Position numbers and translations under genes: made by a program | Notes under the pieces: model-generated | The model's input: only the letters and a program-made list of their open reading frames with translations | Database searches by the model: none | Told to the model about the DNA's origin: nothing | NCBI GenBank assembly: GCA_002719135.1 | Contig: PBGU01000007.1 | Span: 13,448 to 33,456 of the forward strand | Length of the DNA: 20,009 nt | Origin: Gammaproteobacteria bacterium | GTDB taxonomy: Bacteria > Pseudomonadota > Gammaproteobacteria > Pseudomonadales > Azotimanducaceae | Direction: 5' to 3' | Part shown: piece after piece, positions 6,895 through 14,392 of the stretch | Layout of the letters: each line of letters opens with the position of its first letter | Numbering within the stretch: position 1 is the stretch's first letter

Positions 6895-7983
6895 ATGGCC
6901 ACCGAAAATTTAATTCGCACTATCGAAGCGTTTGAAGAGGAATACAAAAAAGGCATCGGTGAGGTGCTGCCATACCGCCCCACAAAAGAAGCAAGCCTCG
7001 ATAACATTCGACGATTTGGCGACGGTGTCGGTGACTACAATCCGCTCTGGCGAGACCCCAATCACGCCGCGAATTCACCGTATCGAATGATTACCGCACC
7101 ACCCCCTTTTATCTACGGGGTAAGTCTCGGTGTGGTTGCTGGCGAAACAGGAGCGATTAATCGTGCTCGAGTGTCGACAGCGTACCTTCCCGTGAACTAC
7201 GCGGGCGCAGAAATTGAATTTCACCGGCCAATTTGGCTTGGCGATCGCATTACAGCGCAGGAGCAAGTCGGCCCCACGATGCGTAAAGAGAGCAAACGCA
7301 TCGGTGCAATCGCATTTAACACGGGCTTGGTTACCTATTCGAACCAGCGCCAGGAGGTCGTGACCACCGTCAAAACGCTGATGGCCCGTTATCAAAATAC
7401 AGGCTCGACCCTGGAGTACGATCGAGAGCCAAAAGAAAGTAGAGAAATTCAGCACGAAGCCGCCGATCCTCTGGTGTACGAACGCGAACGACGCGGCGCA
7501 GAGCCCAGATACTGGGAAGACGTCGTTGAAGGTGATGATATTCCGGCCCTGAAGAAGGGAACGTATACCGTCACCGAACTCTTTCTTTTTACCCACGGCG
7601 TCCTTGGTACAGGTCGAAGTCCGAGAGCCGCTCTAGAAGCCGAAGGATCTGGAGATCTGGGGGGTGGGGGCCGATTTGACGAGGAGTACGCGCGAAAGCG
7701 CCGAAATATGCCGGGCCAATTCGACTTTGGCCCACAGCGCGTTTGCTGGCTTAGCCAAATCGTGACCGATTGGATGGGAGACGCCGGCACGCTCAAGAAA
7801 CTCGACGCCTCCATTCGCCACCCTAACGTCGTCGGTGATACCAACACCGTTTACGGAAAGGTCTCCAAAACCTATGTCGAGAACGATGAGCATCGTGTCG
7901 AACTGCAAATAGAAAACCAAAATCAGTCAGGTCTGGTCACTGCATTTGGAACGGCCATCGTGACCTTACCTACGAAGGACTAG
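6895..7983 (+). CDS. Tandem hot-dog MaoC/FAS1-like dehydratase family protein
   Basis: The ATG follows GGGGGAGA at good spacing. The 362-residue product reads as two hot-dog domains. The N-terminal one (about 25-165) carries F-G-D-G-V-G-D-Y-N-P-L-W (41-52), the FAS1-like/MaoC N-terminal dehydratase signature, followed by A-P-P-P-F (68-72) and I-E-F-H-R-P-I-W-L-G-D-R-I (107-119). The second (about 205-360) has H-G-V-L-G-T-G, F-D-F-G-P-Q-R and a closing strand G-L-V-T-A-F-G-T-A-I-V. Such proteins hydrate enoyl-CoA or related acyl thioesters. The usual D-x4-H hydratase pair is not obvious in either half, so activity is uncertain. The stop lies 6 nt before the next gene, and the next ribosome site overlaps this stop, so the two are probably cotranslated. 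Confidence 0.85.
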   Translation: MATENLIRTIEAFEEEYKKGIGEVLPYRPTKEASLDNIRRFGDGVGDYNPLWRDPNHAANSPYRMITAPPPFIYGVSLGVVAGETGAINRARVSTAYLPVNYAGAEIEFHRPIWLGDRITAQEQVGPTMRKESKRIGAIAFNTGLVTYSNQRQEVVTTVKTLMARYQNTGSTLEYDREPKESREIQHEAADPLVYERERRGAEPRYWEDVVEGDDIPALKKGTYTVTELFLFTHGVLGTGRSPRAALEAEGSGDLGGGGRFDEEYARKRRNMPGQFDFGPQRVCWLSQIVTDWMGDAGTLKKLDASIRHPNVVGDTNTVYGKVSKTYVENDEHRVELQIENQNQSGLVTAFGTAIVTLPTKD

Positions 7984-7989
7984 GATGTA

Positions 7990-9441
7990 ATGAACAACAC
8001 TAAGAAAATGGCCCGGGGGTCATCGTCCCCACTGGCGAAGTTCGTCACTTTTCTTACGTGGCTGGCCCTGTGTTCAGCCATCGAAAGCGCGGGTACGGAG
8101 ACCGCAATCGTGTCTGGTCCCGTCACCAACGGTACGAAAGGCGGGCCATTCTCAGCACCACGGATCGATCTTGCGAGTCGCGGTTACGTCATGGAAGAGT
8201 TCTTCCTAGACGGCGACGCGAGCGCATACAATTTCGCTGATGGGGCATCGTCCACCCCGGATGGCCGATGGAACACCGAGCGCGAAATACAATCAACCGC
8301 GTACCGAACACGCATACTTGTGGTCCGCCCACACAAAGGTTCCGATTTCAACGGCACCGTGATCGTGCATTGGCAGAATGTCACCGCAGGCTATGAGCTC
8401 GGTTCGGTGGGCGATGATGAATATCTTCGAGGTTATGCGTGGGTTGGTGTTTCAGCTCAAGCCGTCGGAGTTAACGGCTTTCCCGGGCCCGAAGCCGCTG
8501 GTCTCCGACAATGGGATCTAGAACGATATGGATCACTCAATCACCCGGGCGACGCCTATTCCTATGACATCTTTACCCAAGCAGGACGCGCCGTGGGGCC
8601 GTCGCGAACAAAAACAGGTATCGATCCGATGGGTGGACTCGACGTGATTCATCTTATTGCGGCCGGCGCATCACAATCCGCGGGCCGTTTGCGCACGTAC
8701 ATCAACGGCGTCCATCTCCTTGAAAATGTATTCGACGGGTTCATCCCATATATCGACTTTTCCTCCACCATCCCTTTCGAAGCAGACAAAGGAGGCAGCA
8801 GAAGGGGTATGGGTCAACGCACCCCGATTCGAACGGATATCAATGTCCCTGTTTTTGTCGTCAACTCCGAGACCGAGGCGGAAGCCTATCTACCCGCGAG
8901 ACAGCCCGACTCAAAGACCTTTCGACTGTGGGAAGTCGCGGGCACCTCACACGTCAACGTACCCCGATCTATGGCGGCTTCCGGCGGCGCAGAGGGCCCT
9001 AACTGGATGTCTTACCAACCCGCTTACCAAGCAGCCATAAGGCATACGCACCATTGGATCGTCTCTGACGTTGAGCCCCCGAGGATGCCCCGTATCACCA
9101 TGACCAACGCGCAAACTGGTCGAAAAACCATCGAGCGTGACACCAACGGCAACGCCGTCGGGGGCATTCGATTACCTGACTTGGCCATCCCAACCGCGCG
9201 CCATCGTGGGGCTGGTCGGTTCGGAGGGGGTGGCGATAATCGCTTCGCCTTTCTCTACGGCTTGTCTCAAGACTTCGATGCCGAAAAACTCACGAAGTTA
9301 TACCCGAACCGTAACGTCTTCCTAGAGAAGTACGAACGCGAACTTGATCGATGCGTCAAAGCTGGGGTAGTTCTTCCCGAAGATGTTCCGGCTATGCGAA
9401 GCCGTGCTAAAAACTGGGCCCAGAAATTGCCACCGAGTTAA
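7990..9441 (+). CDS. Secreted alpha/beta hydrolase (Abhydrolase_10-like)
   Basis: The 483-residue product has a basic N-terminus and a hydrophobic stretch (about 17-31), consistent with a Sec signal peptide. This puts the enzyme in the periplasm or outside the cell. The nucleophile elbow is G-A-S-Q-S (S228), not the textbook GxSxG, and the general base is probably H321 in G-T-S-H-V-N. An acidic cluster around E294-E298 may supply the acid. The GxSQS elbow followed by A-G-R-L-R and a catalytic G-T-S-H fits my recollection of the large alpha/beta hydrolase domain family PF20091, which has little biochemical characterisation. Start: AGGA (7982-7985) overlaps the preceding stop 4 nt before the ATG. 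A second in-frame ATG at 8008 is possible. Probable partner of the upstream hot-dog gene in a two-gene unit. Confidence 0.82.
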   Translation: MNNTKKMARGSSSPLAKFVTFLTWLALCSAIESAGTETAIVSGPVTNGTKGGPFSAPRIDLASRGYVMEEFFLDGDASAYNFADGASSTPDGRWNTEREIQSTAYRTRILVVRPHKGSDFNGTVIVHWQNVTAGYELGSVGDDEYLRGYAWVGVSAQAVGVNGFPGPEAAGLRQWDLERYGSLNHPGDAYSYDIFTQAGRAVGPSRTKTGIDPMGGLDVIHLIAAGASQSAGRLRTYINGVHLLENVFDGFIPYIDFSSTIPFEADKGGSRRGMGQRTPIRTDINVPVFVVNSETEAEAYLPARQPDSKTFRLWEVAGTSHVNVPRSMAASGGAEGPNWMSYQPAYQAAIRHTHHWIVSDVEPPRMPRITMTNAQTGRKTIERDTNGNAVGGIRLPDLAIPTARHRGAGRFGGGGDNRFAFLYGLSQDFDAEKLTKLYPNRNVFLEKYERELDRCVKAGVVLPEDVPAMRSRAKNWAQKLPPS

Positions 9442-9463
9442 ACATTCACCAATTCAATGTCGA

Positions 9464-9649
9464 GTGATTAAGCGAAAAATATTGCGTAGGCGGTTAATCA
9501 ACGCGTTATTTAACGACAGTTTGGTTGCCCTGATCGCGGTACTTATTTTCAGTCTGACGATTTCCGCCATCTTTATTGTTCTATCTTGGATCACGTACCG
9601 TGACCGATACGGCATTTCGTTGCTGGAATTTTTGGGATTCACATTCTGA
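9464..9649 (+). CDS. Possible small single-helix membrane protein
   Basis: A GTG at 9464 opens a 61-residue frame. It has a strongly basic N-terminus (I-K-R-K-I-L-R-R-R), one long hydrophobic helix at about residues 19-44 and a polar tail ending in E-F-L-G-F-T-F. Net positive charge before the helix suggests an N-in orientation. The frame remains open upstream into the hydrolase gene, so an earlier ATG start is possible (at 9383, overlapping that gene). No clear Shine-Dalgarno precedes the GTG. I do not recognise the family. The clean transmembrane pattern in an otherwise empty spacer is the only support. Confidence 0.45.
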   Translation: MIKRKILRRRLINALFNDSLVALIAVLIFSLTISAIFIVLSWITYRDRYGISLLEFLGFTF

Positions 9650-9778
9650 CCGGAACGCCTGGTTGGAAATGACGGGCCTATCAAGCGATCCGACCTCAGA
9701 ATTGAACTGAGAAGTTAAGCTGCGGCTTGTCACGAGGCAACATCCAATCACCGACGAGGTCAAAAAACTAGAACGTCT

Positions 9779-11743
9779 CTACATAGGGCTTTGGTTCTCC
9801 GAAAACAGTTCGTCCAAGAAGGAACGAAGATGCTCGGACCGGCTTGGATGACGAAGTTTACGCAGTGCTTTGGCCTCGATTTGACGAATCCTCTCGCGCG
9901 TTACATCGAACTGTTTACCCACTTCCTCAAGGGTATGGTCAGTATTCATATCGATACCAAAACGCATTCGCAGGACTTTGGCTTCTCTCGTTGTCAGACC
10001 ACCAAGCACCTCTCGGGTTGCTTCTTTCAATCCTTCGCCGGTAGCCAATTCGATCGGTGATCCGATGGTCGCGTCCTCGATGAAATCGCCAAGGTGCGAA
10101 TCCTCGTCATCGCCGATGGGCGTTTCCATGGAAATCGGTTCTTTCGCAATCTTTAACACGCGACGGACCTTATCCTCTGGCATTTCCATCCGTACACCTA
10201 GCTCTTCCGGCGTAGGCTCCCTTCCCATTTCTTGGAGCATTTGGCGCGATACCCGGTTTAGCTTGTTGATGGTCTCAATCATGTGCACGGGAATCCGAAT
10301 GGTCCGTGCCTGGTCGGCAATCGACCGAGTAATCGCTTGACGAATCCACCAAGTCGCATAGGTCGAAAACTTGTATCCCCTACGGTATTCAAACTTATCA
10401 ACCGCCTTCATGAGGCCGATATTTCCTTCTTGGATGAGGTCTAGAAATTGCAAACCACGGTTCGTGTACTTCTTAGCAATGGAAATGACGAGGCGCAAAT
10501 TGGCTTCGACCATATCCTTCTTTGCGCGCCTTGCTTTGGCTTCCCCAACCGACATACGACGATTAATGTCTTTGATTTCAGCGACGCTCAGTTCGCATTC
10601 GTCCGTAATCTGCTTAAGTCGTCTCTGAGCACGGGCGATATCGTCCTTCACCGCGTCCAATCCTTTGCTGTAGTCGTACTTTCCCTTGATGTGGCGAGTA
10701 ACCCAAACAATCGACAGTTCGCCTCCTCCCTGAAATTCTTTCAGAAAGATTTTGCGCGGCATGCGCGCTTCGCGTACACAAAGCGACATGATCGCGCGTT
10801 CGTGATGTCGTACACGATGCAAGGTTCCGCGCGCGAGCATCACAATCAAATCGAAATGTCTTGGAACCAGTTTGAACGGTGAAAAGGCAACACTCAGCTT
10901 ATCAAGATCGGCCTTCGCTGCCTTTGTGGTTCTTGCTTTTTCAGCCTTAACCGTCTTCTGAGACTTGTTATAGGCGCGTTTAAGTGCGGTAAATCGCCGC
11001 TTCGCTTCTATGGGATCCGGCCCCTTCGGTCCTTCCTCTTCTTCGTCATCGTCTTTTTTATCTTTAGCCGTTGGGTCGACTTGCGGAGCCGCCGCAACAA
11101 CATCGGTCGGATCCAAGTACCCAATCAACAAGTCACTGAGTTGATCTTCGGCTCGCACCTCATCGTATGTGTCAAGAATGTACTCCACTGGTCCAGGAAA
11201 GAGGGCCAACGCCGAAAGAATGTCACGAATGCCCTCTTCGATCCTTTTAGCAATCGCGATTTCGCCTTCGCGGGTCAAAAGCTCGACGGTTCCCATTTCG
11301 CGCATGTACATCCGTACAGGATCGGTTGTTCGGCCAACTTCCGTCTCCACAGCGGCAAGCGCGGCGGCGGCCTCTTCCGCCGCCAACTCGTCAGCAGTGT
11401 TATCACCCGCGTTTAATAGGTCGTCGGAGTCTGGGGCAGTCTCATAAACCGTAATCCCCATGTCATTGATCATCCGGATGATGTCTTCGATCTGATCCGG
11501 ATCACTGACATCCTCGGGAAGATGATCGTTCACCTCAGCATAGGTTAAGAACCCTTGCTCTTTACCTTTTGCAATCAAATCTCTCAAACGCGACTCTTCC
11601 TTTTGCCCCGTTTGAGCCAATGCAAGCGTTTCTTTCGCTTTCTTTGTCTCTTTTACCTTCTTTGTCTCTTTTACCTTCTTTGTCTCTTTTGCTTTCTTTG
11701 TCTCTTTTGGCTTCTTTGTCTCTTTCGCTTTCTGTGTGGCCAT
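9779..11743 (-). CDS. rpoD: RNA polymerase primary sigma factor sigma-70 with repeat-derived N-terminal tail
   Basis: The 654-residue protein is the housekeeping sigma factor that directs RNA polymerase to -35/-10 promoters. Region 1.1 is recognisable from about residue 51 (K-E-Q-G-F-L-T-Y-A-E-V-N-D-H-L-P). Region 1.2 begins at D-P-V-R-M-Y-M-R-E-M-G (141-151). A charged non-conserved region spans about 170-380. Region 2 (about 411-485) contains the -10 reading/melting segment Y-K-F-S-T-Y-A-T-W-W-I-R-Q-A-I-T-R (457-473). Region 4 ends with the -35 helix-turn-helix D-V-T-R-E-R-I-R-Q-I-E (613-623). Residues 5-40 are six copies of a K-[APV]-K-E-T-K hexapeptide, absent from E. coli RpoD (613 residues). 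The ATG is supported by GAGG 5 nt upstream and no alternative start lies inside the repeat. It is the last gene of the rpsU-yqeY-dnaG-rpoD run. Confidence 0.97.
   Translation of the reverse strand: MATQKAKETKKPKETKKAKETKKVKETKKVKETKKAKETLALAQTGQKEESRLRDLIAKGKEQGFLTYAEVNDHLPEDVSDPDQIEDIIRMINDMGITVYETAPDSDDLLNAGDNTADELAAEEAAAALAAVETEVGRTTDPVRMYMREMGTVELLTREGEIAIAKRIEEGIRDILSALALFPGPVEYILDTYDEVRAEDQLSDLLIGYLDPTDVVAAAPQVDPTAKDKKDDDEEEEGPKGPDPIEAKRRFTALKRAYNKSQKTVKAEKARTTKAAKADLDKLSVAFSPFKLVPRHFDLIVMLARGTLHRVRHHERAIMSLCVREARMPRKIFLKEFQGGGELSIVWVTRHIKGKYDYSKGLDAVKDDIARAQRRLKQITDECELSVAEIKDINRRMSVGEAKARRAKKDMVEANLRLVISIAKKYTNRGLQFLDLIQEGNIGLMKAVDKFEYRRGYKFSTYATWWIRQAITRSIADQARTIRIPVHMIETINKLNRVSRQMLQEMGREPTPEELGVRMEMPEDKVRRVLKIAKEPISMETPIGDDEDSHLGDFIEDATIGSPIELATGEGLKEATREVLGGLTTREAKVLRMRFGIDMNTDHTLEEVGKQFDVTRERIRQIEAKALRKLRHPSRSEHLRSFLDELFSENQSPM
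11624..11731 (-). repeat. Six-copy 18-bp tandem repeat inside rpoD
   Basis: On the coding strand the unit is AA[A/G]-GNN-AAA-GAG-ACA-AAG, repeated six times in frame. Copies four and five (11660-11677 and 11642-11659) are identical over all 18 bases. Copy six has diverged at its end (GAA-ACG-CTT). The variable second codon gives Ala, Pro or Val. A period that is a multiple of three keeps rpoD in frame whatever the copy number. Confidence 0.95.
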
Positions 11744-11807
11744 ATAACCTCAAGGTGAACGTCGGCTGAAGCAACTATGTTGTCAAACTCAGCCTGGTGA
11801 ACCCCCC

Positions 11808-11836
11808 ATTATAACTGTTGACAGATTGGTTTTTGA
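11808..11836 (-). promoter_or_regulatory. Candidate promoter upstream of rpoD
   Basis: A perfect TATAAT (minus strand, 11813-11808) lies in the 111-nt spacer between dnaG and rpoD, 64 nt before the rpoD ATG. The -35 position (TCAAAA or CTCAAA, 17-18 nt upstream) matches the consensus poorly. An internal promoter allowing separate rpoD expression would suit this operon, but only the -10 element is convincing. Confidence 0.4.
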
Positions 11837-11854
11837 GCCCCTATGAGAAAAATT

Positions 11855-13597
11855 CTACGGCGTCTCAAAATCATTCCCTGAATCGGTTGCACGACGCGCC
11901 TTCCAATAAACGGCCAATCGTTCCGACGAATCGTCTTCGCGCAAATCCCGAGCCAGAGCTCGATGAGCATCTCTACTACGCTCGTCTATAAACCGATGCA
12001 CCCCGTCAATGAATTCGTTTCGCAACGCAGCACCTGCCAGCGAAGGGGTCGTGGTCGTTAACCCAACCATTACTTCGTGCGCCGGTTCACCAACAAAGCT
12101 GGCGAGGATTGTGCTCGTATCCGTCAAATTCTGCTCCAACACGCGTTTTAATAACTGGGAGAACAGCGTGTCGCTCGAGGCCGCAAATAGCTCCTCTCGA
12201 ATTTCTGGCGAAAGATCTTCCGCGATTGCTGGTTCGTGCAGGAGATAGCCCATCAATTTCCGCGCAATTTTTGATTCGAGAGGGACCGCTGTTGATTGGC
12301 TGGGACGTGTCCGAAATGAAACCCCCACCTTCTTTTCGATCGCGGCGATTGATATTTGCGCTTCTTGACTCAATCGTTCGACCATCATGCGCCGGTAAAG
12401 ACCGTTCGGGAGTTTTCCGATCAACGGCAGCGCGAGATCCGCTAGTCGGGCCCTAGCATCCATGCTCGAAAGGTCGAGCCCGGTGCCGATCTCGTTGAAG
12501 AAATAGTCCCCGGCCGAGACCGAAGCTTCAACAAGTTGTTTAAATTTCGCCTCGCCTTCTGACCGAATGAGCGTATCGGGATCGTCTCCCTCACCAACAA
12601 ACATAAAACGAAGTTGGCGCCCTTCGTGCAGCACAGGAAAGGCCGAAGAAAGTGCTTTCCAAGCAGCGGCGCGACCTGCTGAATCGCCGTCAAAGCAGCA
12701 GACAATTTCCCGCGTGTACCGAAATAACTTCTCAAAATGTGCTTGGCTGGTGGCCGTTCCCAACGTGGCAACGACGTTGGGGACCCCATGTTGGGCCAGC
12801 GCTACGACATCCATGTAGCCTTCGACCACAAGCAATCTTGGCAGTTCTCGCAACGCGCGGCGTGCCTCAAACAGGCCGTACAATTCTCGACTCTTTTGAA
12901 ATACTTCAGTCTCTGGCGAATTGAGATACTTGGGTTTCTCGTCACCGAGGACCCGACCCCCAAATCCAACCACCCGCCCGCGGGTGTCTCTGATGGGAAA
13001 GGTAATTCGCTCTCTGAAGCGATCGTAAACGCGTCCCGCGTCATTGCGGACGAGTAATCCCGCATCAACAAGCTTGTTCTCGGGGAACTGAGCGAGGGCC
13101 GATTTCAAACCATCCCAACCAGCGGGCGCAAAACCAATGCCAAAATCACGTGCAGCGACGCCGGTCACTCCTCGATCCCGTAAGTATTCGATAGCATTTC
13201 CACTCAAAGCATGATCACGAATTACAGATCGATAGTAACGATCCGCCGTTGACAGAATCTCGTACAAATCGGTGTCGACGGGTTTCTGTATCCCCGCCTC
13301 GCGGGGCACCTCGACACCCGCTATCCGCGCTAGCGTTTCAATGGCTTCAACGAATTCAAGTCGCTCATACTCCATAAGAAAGCGCAGCGAAGTCCCAGTC
13401 GCACCACAACCAAAACAGTAATAGAACTGCTTTTCCGAGTTAACGCTGAACGACGGCGTCTTTTCTTCGTGAAAAGGGCAAAGGGCTTGTAGATTCTTCC
13501 CGGCACGTTTTAGCGAAACCCGCGAATCAATCACCTCGACAATGTCGACCCGCTCGATCAGATCGTTAATAAACGATTGAGGGATCCGTCCAGGCAC
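11855..13597 (-). CDS. dnaG: DNA primase
   Basis: The 580-residue primase synthesises RNA primers at the replication fork. The N-terminal CHC2 zinc ribbon is C40-P-F-H43 ... C61-F-G-C64. The catalytic core holds the conserved basic segment R-E-R-I-T-F-P-I (195-202) and the TOPRIM motifs V-V-E-G-Y-M-D (257-263, E259) and F-D-G-D-S-A-G (302-308, D303 and D305). The metal-site acidic segment G-D-D-P-D (337-341) follows. The C-terminal region (about 440-580) is the poorly conserved DnaB-helicase interaction domain. The start is GTG at 13597, directly before P-G-R-I-P-Q-S-F-I-N, which matches the family N-terminus. A GAG lies 4 nt upstream. It follows yqeY after 27 nt. Confidence 0.97.
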   Translation of the reverse strand: MPGRIPQSFINDLIERVDIVEVIDSRVSLKRAGKNLQALCPFHEEKTPSFSVNSEKQFYYCFGCGATGTSLRFLMEYERLEFVEAIETLARIAGVEVPREAGIQKPVDTDLYEILSTADRYYRSVIRDHALSGNAIEYLRDRGVTGVAARDFGIGFAPAGWDGLKSALAQFPENKLVDAGLLVRNDAGRVYDRFRERITFPIRDTRGRVVGFGGRVLGDEKPKYLNSPETEVFQKSRELYGLFEARRALRELPRLLVVEGYMDVVALAQHGVPNVVATLGTATSQAHFEKLFRYTREIVCCFDGDSAGRAAAWKALSSAFPVLHEGRQLRFMFVGEGDDPDTLIRSEGEAKFKQLVEASVSAGDYFFNEIGTGLDLSSMDARARLADLALPLIGKLPNGLYRRMMVERLSQEAQISIAAIEKKVGVSFRTRPSQSTAVPLESKIARKLMGYLLHEPAIAEDLSPEIREELFAASSDTLFSQLLKRVLEQNLTDTSTILASFVGEPAHEVMVGLTTTTPSLAGAALRNEFIDGVHRFIDERSRDAHRALARDLREDDSSERLAVYWKARRATDSGNDFETP

Positions 13598-13624
13598 TAA
13601 CTCAGCTTACCTAAGTTGCCGTGA

Positions 13625-14080
13625 TTACGCTCGGTTCAGTTGCGCTTTTACCTGTTGGCTTACCGCCCCCATATCTGCTTTACCCGTTAGCGCGTCTTTA
13701 AGATGCGCCATAATTTTGCCCATGTCGCTCATTGTTTCCGCACCGGTCACCTCAACGGCTTTTTTTACCGCGATAACTATATCGGCTTCCGACATTTGGG
13801 CCGGCATAAATGATTCGATGAGATCGATCTCAAAGCGTTCCTGTCCCGCCAAATCTTCACGCCCCGCTGCCTCGTATTGTCCCAACGAATCGCGTCGCTG
13901 TTTCAGCATCCTATTGAGAATGGAGAGTACAACCGTATCGCTTAGGGTCTTCCTCTCATCCACCTCAAACTGCTTTAAAGCAGCATTGATTAGACGTAAT
14001 GCGCCGAGCTGCTGACGTTCACGTGCACGCATCGCACTCTTGGTCGCGTCTTCGATACGCTGCTTTAGCTGGCTACCCAT
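13625..14080 (-). CDS. yqeY: GatB/YqeY domain-containing protein
   Basis: The 151-residue protein belongs to the YqeY family, related to the C-terminal domain of the tRNA amidotransferase subunit GatB. Characteristic stretches are L-G-A-L-R-L-I-N-A-A-L (25-35), R-R-D-S-L-G-Q-Y (62-69), a central E-S-F-M-P-A-Q-M-S-E (89-98) and a final M-G-K-I-M-A-H-L-K (119-127) with T-G-K-A-D-M-G. Its biochemical role is not settled; a tRNA-related function is usually assumed. It sits between rpsU and dnaG, as in Pseudomonas and many other gammaproteobacteria, with a 24-nt gap to rpsU. No Shine-Dalgarno is visible before the ATG, so it may depend on translational coupling to rpsU. Confidence 0.92.
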   Translation of the reverse strand: MGSQLKQRIEDATKSAMRARERQQLGALRLINAALKQFEVDERKTLSDTVVLSILNRMLKQRRDSLGQYEAAGREDLAGQERFEIDLIESFMPAQMSEADIVIAVKKAVEVTGAETMSDMGKIMAHLKDALTGKADMGAVSQQVKAQLNRA

Positions 14081-14104
14081 GGTGGGGCTGGAAGAGACTT
14101 CGGC

Positions 14105-14320
14105 TTAGAACGACTTTTCGAACCGCTTTGATTCGCGCTGCAATTTCTTCAGGTGGCGTTTGACCGCTGCGGCAGCTTTGCGCTTTCGAACAGCAGTCGG
14201 CTTCTCGTAAAATTCGCGACGGCGCACCTCGGAAAGGATGCCGGCTTTCTCGCACGAGCGCTTGAATCGTCTCAGGGCGACATCGAAGGGCTCGTTTTCT
14301 CGAACTTTTACGGTCGGCAT
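14105..14320 (-). CDS. rpsU: 30S ribosomal protein S21
   Basis: The 71-residue, highly basic protein matches bacterial S21 over its full length: P-T-V-K-V-R-E-N-E-P-F-D-V-A-L-R-R-F at the start, C-E-K-A-G (23-27), R-R-R-E-F-Y-E-K-P (33-41) and a lysine/arginine-rich helix to the end. S21 binds the 30S platform near the 16S 3' end and assists initiation. It is the first gene of the macromolecular-synthesis run and diverges from tsaD across a 72-nt spacer. Confidence 0.98.
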   Translation of the reverse strand: MPTVKVRENEPFDVALRRFKRSCEKAGILSEVRRREFYEKPTAVRKRKAAAAVKRHLKKLQRESKRFEKSF

Positions 14321-14345
14321 GCGTCAGCTCAAAAATGGGGCCGCG

Positions 14346-14375
14346 AGTGTACCCGTAAAGGTGGCAAAATGTAAA
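14346..14375 (-). promoter_or_regulatory. Candidate sigma-70 promoter for rpsU-yqeY-dnaG-rpoD
   Basis: On the minus strand TTTACA (14375-14370, five of six consensus bases) is followed after 18 nt by TACACT (14351-14346, four of six). It lies in the divergent rpsU/tsaD spacer, giving a leader of roughly 20 nt before the rpsU ATG. Position and spacing are as expected for the operon promoter. Confidence 0.45.
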
Positions 14376-14392
14376 TCCGACGGAGGAGCGAC

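Noticed and set aside
9695..9727. Two small hairpins (CTCAG/CTGAG and AAGC/GCTT) as terminators between the miniprotein frame and rpoD
   Set aside because: Stems of four to five pairs with no T-run on either strand; likely by chance.
9650..9778. A tRNA or attachment site next to rpoD
   Set aside because: No cloverleaf, CCA end or T-loop motif is visible, and no integrase or direct repeat is nearby.
9758..9781. T-run just downstream of the rpoD stop as an intrinsic terminator
   Set aside because: Six T residues follow on the minus strand but the preceding sequence gives only a three-pair stem.
11555..11774. Leu/Cys- or Ser/Leu-rich plus-strand frames and a Lys/Asp/Arg-rich minus-strand frame over the rpoD repeat
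   Set aside because: An 18-bp repeat stays open in every frame that lacks a stop in the unit. These are shadows of the repeat inside rpoD.
11814..11824. CTGTTGACAG near the rpoD promoter as a LexA (SOS) box
   Set aside because: The half-sites CTGT and ACAG are separated by 2 nt instead of 8, so it does not match the gammaproteobacterial LexA operator.
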